Part shown: piece by piece, positions 7,532-11,060 of the stretch
Layout of the letters: every line of letters begins with the position of its first letter
Numbering within the stretch: the first letter of the stretch is position 1
Source: Gelatoporia subvermispora B
Taxonomy: Eukaryota > Basidiomycota > Agaricomycetes > Polyporales > Gelatoporiaceae
Reading direction: 5' to 3'
NCBI GenBank assembly: GCA_000320605.2
Contig: KB445847.1
Coordinates: 1 to 11,060, forward strand
DNA: 11,060 bases
Translations under genes and position numbers: made by a program
Notes under the pieces: model-generated
What the model was told of the DNA's origin: nothing
The model's database searches: none
What the model saw: the letters and a program-made list of their open reading frames with translations, nothing else

Positions 7532-10500
7532 ATGGTACAAACCCGCTCTGACAACGTCAACAAGCGGCTTTGGCTTGTTGACCTACCTTAGCCCAAACAC
7601 TCATCTGAGCAGGTTGCTGCTGCTAAGAAGCAGAAAGTAGACAAGTTAAAGAACGCCGAGACCATAGCACTAAAGAAGAAGAAAGAGATCACCAAGATAG
7701 AGGATAGCATTGTCCAGCAGGAAGAGGACAATGATAATGAGATGATCCAGAGGCCACAGAAAGGCAAAGGGCACAAAGGAGGTTAGTGTATATACTTGCA
7801 ATTAAACATTGACTTTCCAGGGCTGTGTCATAGCCACAAAGAAGGTCCCAGCCTCCAAGAAACCTGCTACCAGGAAACCTGCTACTACGTGACCTGCTAC
7901 TCGTGGCAAAAAGGGTTAGTAGGGTTCATTGATGTCATAGTTGTGAGCGGCTCACATTTTACTGTGCCATACAAAGGTCGGTCAAAGGAAGTACCCAGTA
8001 GTGACCATGAGGAAGATGCTGATAGCGATGCTCCACAAGTGCAAGAGATCGGATCCGACAGCGAAGAGGAGGAGGAGGATGTCGAAATCCTTGATGAATC
8101 TGAGGCCAAGCCAGAGGAATCAGAGTCATCTGATGCAGTTAAGGAGGTTGTCAAGAAGAAGTGATCCAACAAGAAGGATAAGTCTGCTATACGGGACGAG
8201 ATCGAGAGTCTGTGCCTCAAGAAAAAGCCAGTCGTGCCATGCAATGAGAACAAGGAGCCAGATGCAGCGCCACGCTCTAAGTCCAATGCGCGTGGTGGAG
8301 GCAAGGACGCCTCAGGCAGAGTTACTATTCAAGGAAGGTATGGGACAGCGCGGTTCATTTCAAGACATGCATTCATCACGTCATTGTCCACACCATTTTT
8401 TGTCACTCTTGTATCTAACTCACTCAGTGACGACGACTCATTCTTTGCTCCCGCACCGCCTTTGGGTATCGCCACCAATTATTCAGCGCCCACGGCCTCG
8501 AAGACTTCTACCAAAGGTGTCAACACAGCCAACGGTTGTCAGTCAAGCAAACCTGAGATTGTCAAGGACCGAAGATTGCAGAAGCCGTCCGTGAGTTCCA
8601 AAACTCTCAAGATCAACTCAGATGAGTTCCCAGACCCCCCTCCGCTTGTCAAGAGGGTGAGGGAAGCTATAGTCGTTGATGAGAATGCCCCTCAGGTTGG
8701 CTCTCAAGGCATCAAGAAGGATCAAACTTGCACAACTTCCAAAGGCAACACGAGCAAGACATCACAGAACAAGAAGCGGGCCTTCTCTGATGTTGAATTA
8801 GATGCAAGTACTGACTCTGAGTGCGGTCGACAGATCCATAAGAAGCCGAAGTCTAGTGCCCCCAGTGAGAGCAGTGACTCTGAGGACGCCGAGACTGCAT
8901 CTGAGAAGCAAGGCTCAATGGAGGTAGTTGAAGAGGATGATGAGGTCTAGCAGGGTCAAGGCAAGAAATGCAGGTCAGAGGTCATTTCTGATCCCGAGGG
9001 CGATGCTTTGGTCGTCGACGAAACTCCGCAGTCCAAGCCCAACAAGTACAAGAGGAAGAAAACCATGGTCGGTTTGAGACACCAGACTCTCCGTACAGAG
9101 TCTTTAAAGCACCCAAGGCCCTCAATGACCCTATGGGTCTATTCGATGACAACGATGAGGATGTTGAGCATTCTGTTACATTCTCAAGTCCAGCGAAGCC
9201 GTCTGAGGTCCGTCGGACAAATTTTGTAAGTCAAGCATGCAGACAAGCACAGTTACCACTATGCTGATAGTACTCTCTAAAGGGCTTGGTCACTGCCAAA
9301 GGACCCGAGCTTGCAAAGCTCCCTGGTTCAAAGTCTTCTTAGCCAACGTTTGCAGGCAGTGTTACCAAGACTAGTAACCCACTGGCTCCTAAGTCCACCA
9401 TGAAGTCTCTCGCAATCGCCAAGCTTCCGGACAGGTCTCAGACCACCTCAATGCCCAGCGCCAAGTCTTCGTCAAAGAGCAGTGGAGCGCCTGAAGGTAC
9501 TGCCACTAAAGCTGCTGAGTCCTCGGCTTCCAAGTTCTCCGGTGCAGACAATCTTGTACGTGTCGGACCCTCGCTGTACCCGAGAACACCTCCAAGTCTA
9601 GCGCTAACCCTCGTTCCAGCGTGTATCTAAGTTCAGTGTGTCAGCCCCTACTTCGAAGGCCGCTGGCAATCCCCCGACCACCTCCCAACATCCTCTTGAA
9701 GCCGACGCTGTGAACAATGCTAGAGCCGAACCAGCAGCCCATGAGGATGAGGCAGTTGCCATGGCCAGCGACGGTCGTGATGCTAACAATGAACAGAGTG
9801 GCAGCGAGGGCGAACCCAACGAGGACAATATTGACCAAAACGGTAATGATGTCTCCAACACGTCTAGTAATGAGGGAGAGGTTCCCGATGAACCTGGCTC
9901 TCCTGGTCGCCCTTATCAAGTGGACTCCAAATCCTCCACGACTACGCAGACAAAGGAGAAAAAGAGTAACAAGGCCACCATGAACACTTTGCCAAATGAG
10001 ATCACAAATACTCCTGGCATGTGGAAGACGTTCCCTTCAACATTCAAGAACTGGGCAGCGTCACAGCCAAATCCCCTCGCACTCACAGACGATGACATTG
10101 TCGGTGGTGTCCAGTCGGTCTGGTTTGGTATATTCGGGAACAGGGGCGAGCTGTGGACTGACAAGAGCCCTACTGTCTTCATGGTGATATAGACTCATTG
10201 CTTCTCCCAGTTCTGTGCTCACAATGCGACGGTTAAAGCAATGCTTCGGGGCATACAAGCATGCTTTCGCTAGCACCGCAATGACTGTGGTCGATGACTA
10301 CTTCGACTGCTACAAGGACCACGAGGAGGACTACGAGAACTTTGGTACAATGGAGGAACATTGTGCCTATGCGCAAGGTATCCTCAAGACCAACTTTCTT
10401 TTACAAAACATATCGGAAAGAGCGTGGTGAAGTGGTGTGCCATTTTAACTTTCGGCTCCGGGTTATTGCTAACAAAGTTCTAGAAGGCCAAGGGCTCTTT

Positions 10501-10952
10501 TCACGATGAGATGATTGCACGCGTCATTGCAGTCCACTTCGACCAGGTAGAAAACGACATTATCGGACTGCATGATTTTGAGCCAACCATTCCCAGTGAT
10601 ACCTTGGCTCTCGCTGCAGCGGCAGTAAGTTTTTGATCATGCGATGTATTCTTACTGACTGTGTGATCAATAGATTGAGCGTGCATTCAGGCTGTATGAG
10701 AAGGATCACAAGATTTTCGCCAAGGGCAAAGACGGCGGCAAGGTGGCTCCTGATGTGTCCAAGCCCGCGATGGCTGGCAAGATTTTGAGTCAGCCAATGC
10801 AAATCAAAGCTGTGCGCGGAGTATCGGGTGTTATGACCACACGAGACCTCAACTTCAGTAGGGATCACTTCATCTCCACCGTCCACTGGTGGACTCCAGT
10901 ATTGTATTACAATCTGCCCATACCTGTGGTAAACATGTTGTGTCTATCATGA
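7532..10952 (+). pseudogene. Uncharacterised Agaricomycete multi-exon protein, DUF6532-like C-terminus (pseudogene)
   Basis: ATG at 7532 opens MVQTRSDNVNKRLWLVDLP, then a Lys/Glu-rich coiled segment (EQVAAAKKQKVDKLKN, ITKIEDSIVQQEED). The middle is acidic and Lys-rich with possible nuclear-localisation patches (KYKRKK). The C-terminal block is PGMWKTFPSTFKNWAASQPN, QSVWFGIFGN, AFASTAMTVVDDYFDCY, PTFFYKTYRKERGE, SFHDEMIARVIAVHFDQ, ALAAAA-IERAFRLYEKDHK and FSRDHF. I recognise the pattern from Agaricomycete proteins of unknown function, close to DUF6532; no function is claimed. Introns: 7782-7833, 7915-7976, 8338-8427, 9226-9282, 9556-9619, about 10432-10483 and 10625-10673. Premature stops: TAG 7589, TGA 7890, TGA 8162, TAG 8948, TAG 9340; TAG 10190 lies at a disrupted joint. 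Frame changes occur near 9066, 10190-10260 and 10380. The true C-terminus is uncertain; the frame closes at 10952. Confidence 0.72.
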
Positions 10953-11060
10953 ACCAGTTTGTTAAGTTTGTTACAAGGTGGTCTCACAATTGTACAGACA
11001 ATATGAGGCACATTGTTGGTGACCTGTCTACACAATGGTGGTACACATTGTACATGCTCT
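10953..11060. other. Downstream flank of the plus-strand pseudogene
   Basis: No gene seen. It is rich in short inverted repeats built from ACATTGT and ACAATGG, including GTACA-CAT-TGTAC at 11041-11053. The decayed 3' end of the upstream gene or the start of another repeat may lie here. Confidence 0.35.

Noticed and set aside
7897..8304. Minus-strand Ser-rich frame of 135 codons
   Set aside because: Antisense of the acidic exon of the plus-strand gene; poly-Ser arises from GAG/GAT runs read backwards.
8001..8594. Plus-strand 197-codon frame overlapping the second pseudogene
   Set aside because: It is an off-frame shadow of the acidic Ser/Asp/Glu exon; its Arg/Ser-rich product comes from frame-shifted acidic codons.

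Overview
This is a stretch of fungal nuclear DNA, most likely from an Agaricomycete (mushroom-forming Basidiomycota). Three things point there: genes are split by introns of about 45-65 bases with GT donors, CTNAC-like branch sites and AG acceptors; a transposase of the Plavaka family, which is abundant in Agaricomycetes, runs through most of the window; and the right-hand gene has the look of an Agaricomycete-expanded protein family. No bacterial-type gene, tRNA, rRNA or CRISPR array was found.

Layout. 1-601: GC-rich flank with a 15-base tandem repeat and two strong hairpins, no convincing gene. 602-7268, minus strand: one Plavaka-type transposase pseudogene, from an N-terminal C2H2 zinc finger (about 7268) through an acidic linker and the conserved catalytic core, truncated at about 602-680. 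Its exons can be joined almost completely by eye, except that one intron (5048 down to 1489) is about 3.56 kb long instead of about 50-80 bases. Inside that intron lie a broken gene for a Ser/Thr-rich coiled-coil protein (1680-2748), a broken short gene that may be dsRBD-like (3376-3818), and a 261-base solo LTR with a 5-base target duplication (4085-4355). The two captured gene pieces keep their own introns and lie on the same strand as the transposase.

7269-7531 is a short divergent intergenic space. 7532-10952, plus strand: a second, many-exon pseudogene with a coiled Lys/Glu-rich N-terminus, a long acidic and Lys-rich middle, and a conserved C-terminal block that resembles the DUF6532-type Agaricomycete family. 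It carries five premature stops, each one C-to-T change away from a Gln or Arg codon, plus several frameshifts.

Overall this reads as a decayed nested-transposon region: a Plavaka element invaded within its own intron by DNA carrying host-like gene fragments, then by an LTR element (order inferred), beside a decayed lineage-specific gene. Nothing here looks like an intact working gene. The most interesting points are the gene-bearing giant intron and the consistent C-to-T pattern of the stops. Family names come from remembered motifs, not from a search.
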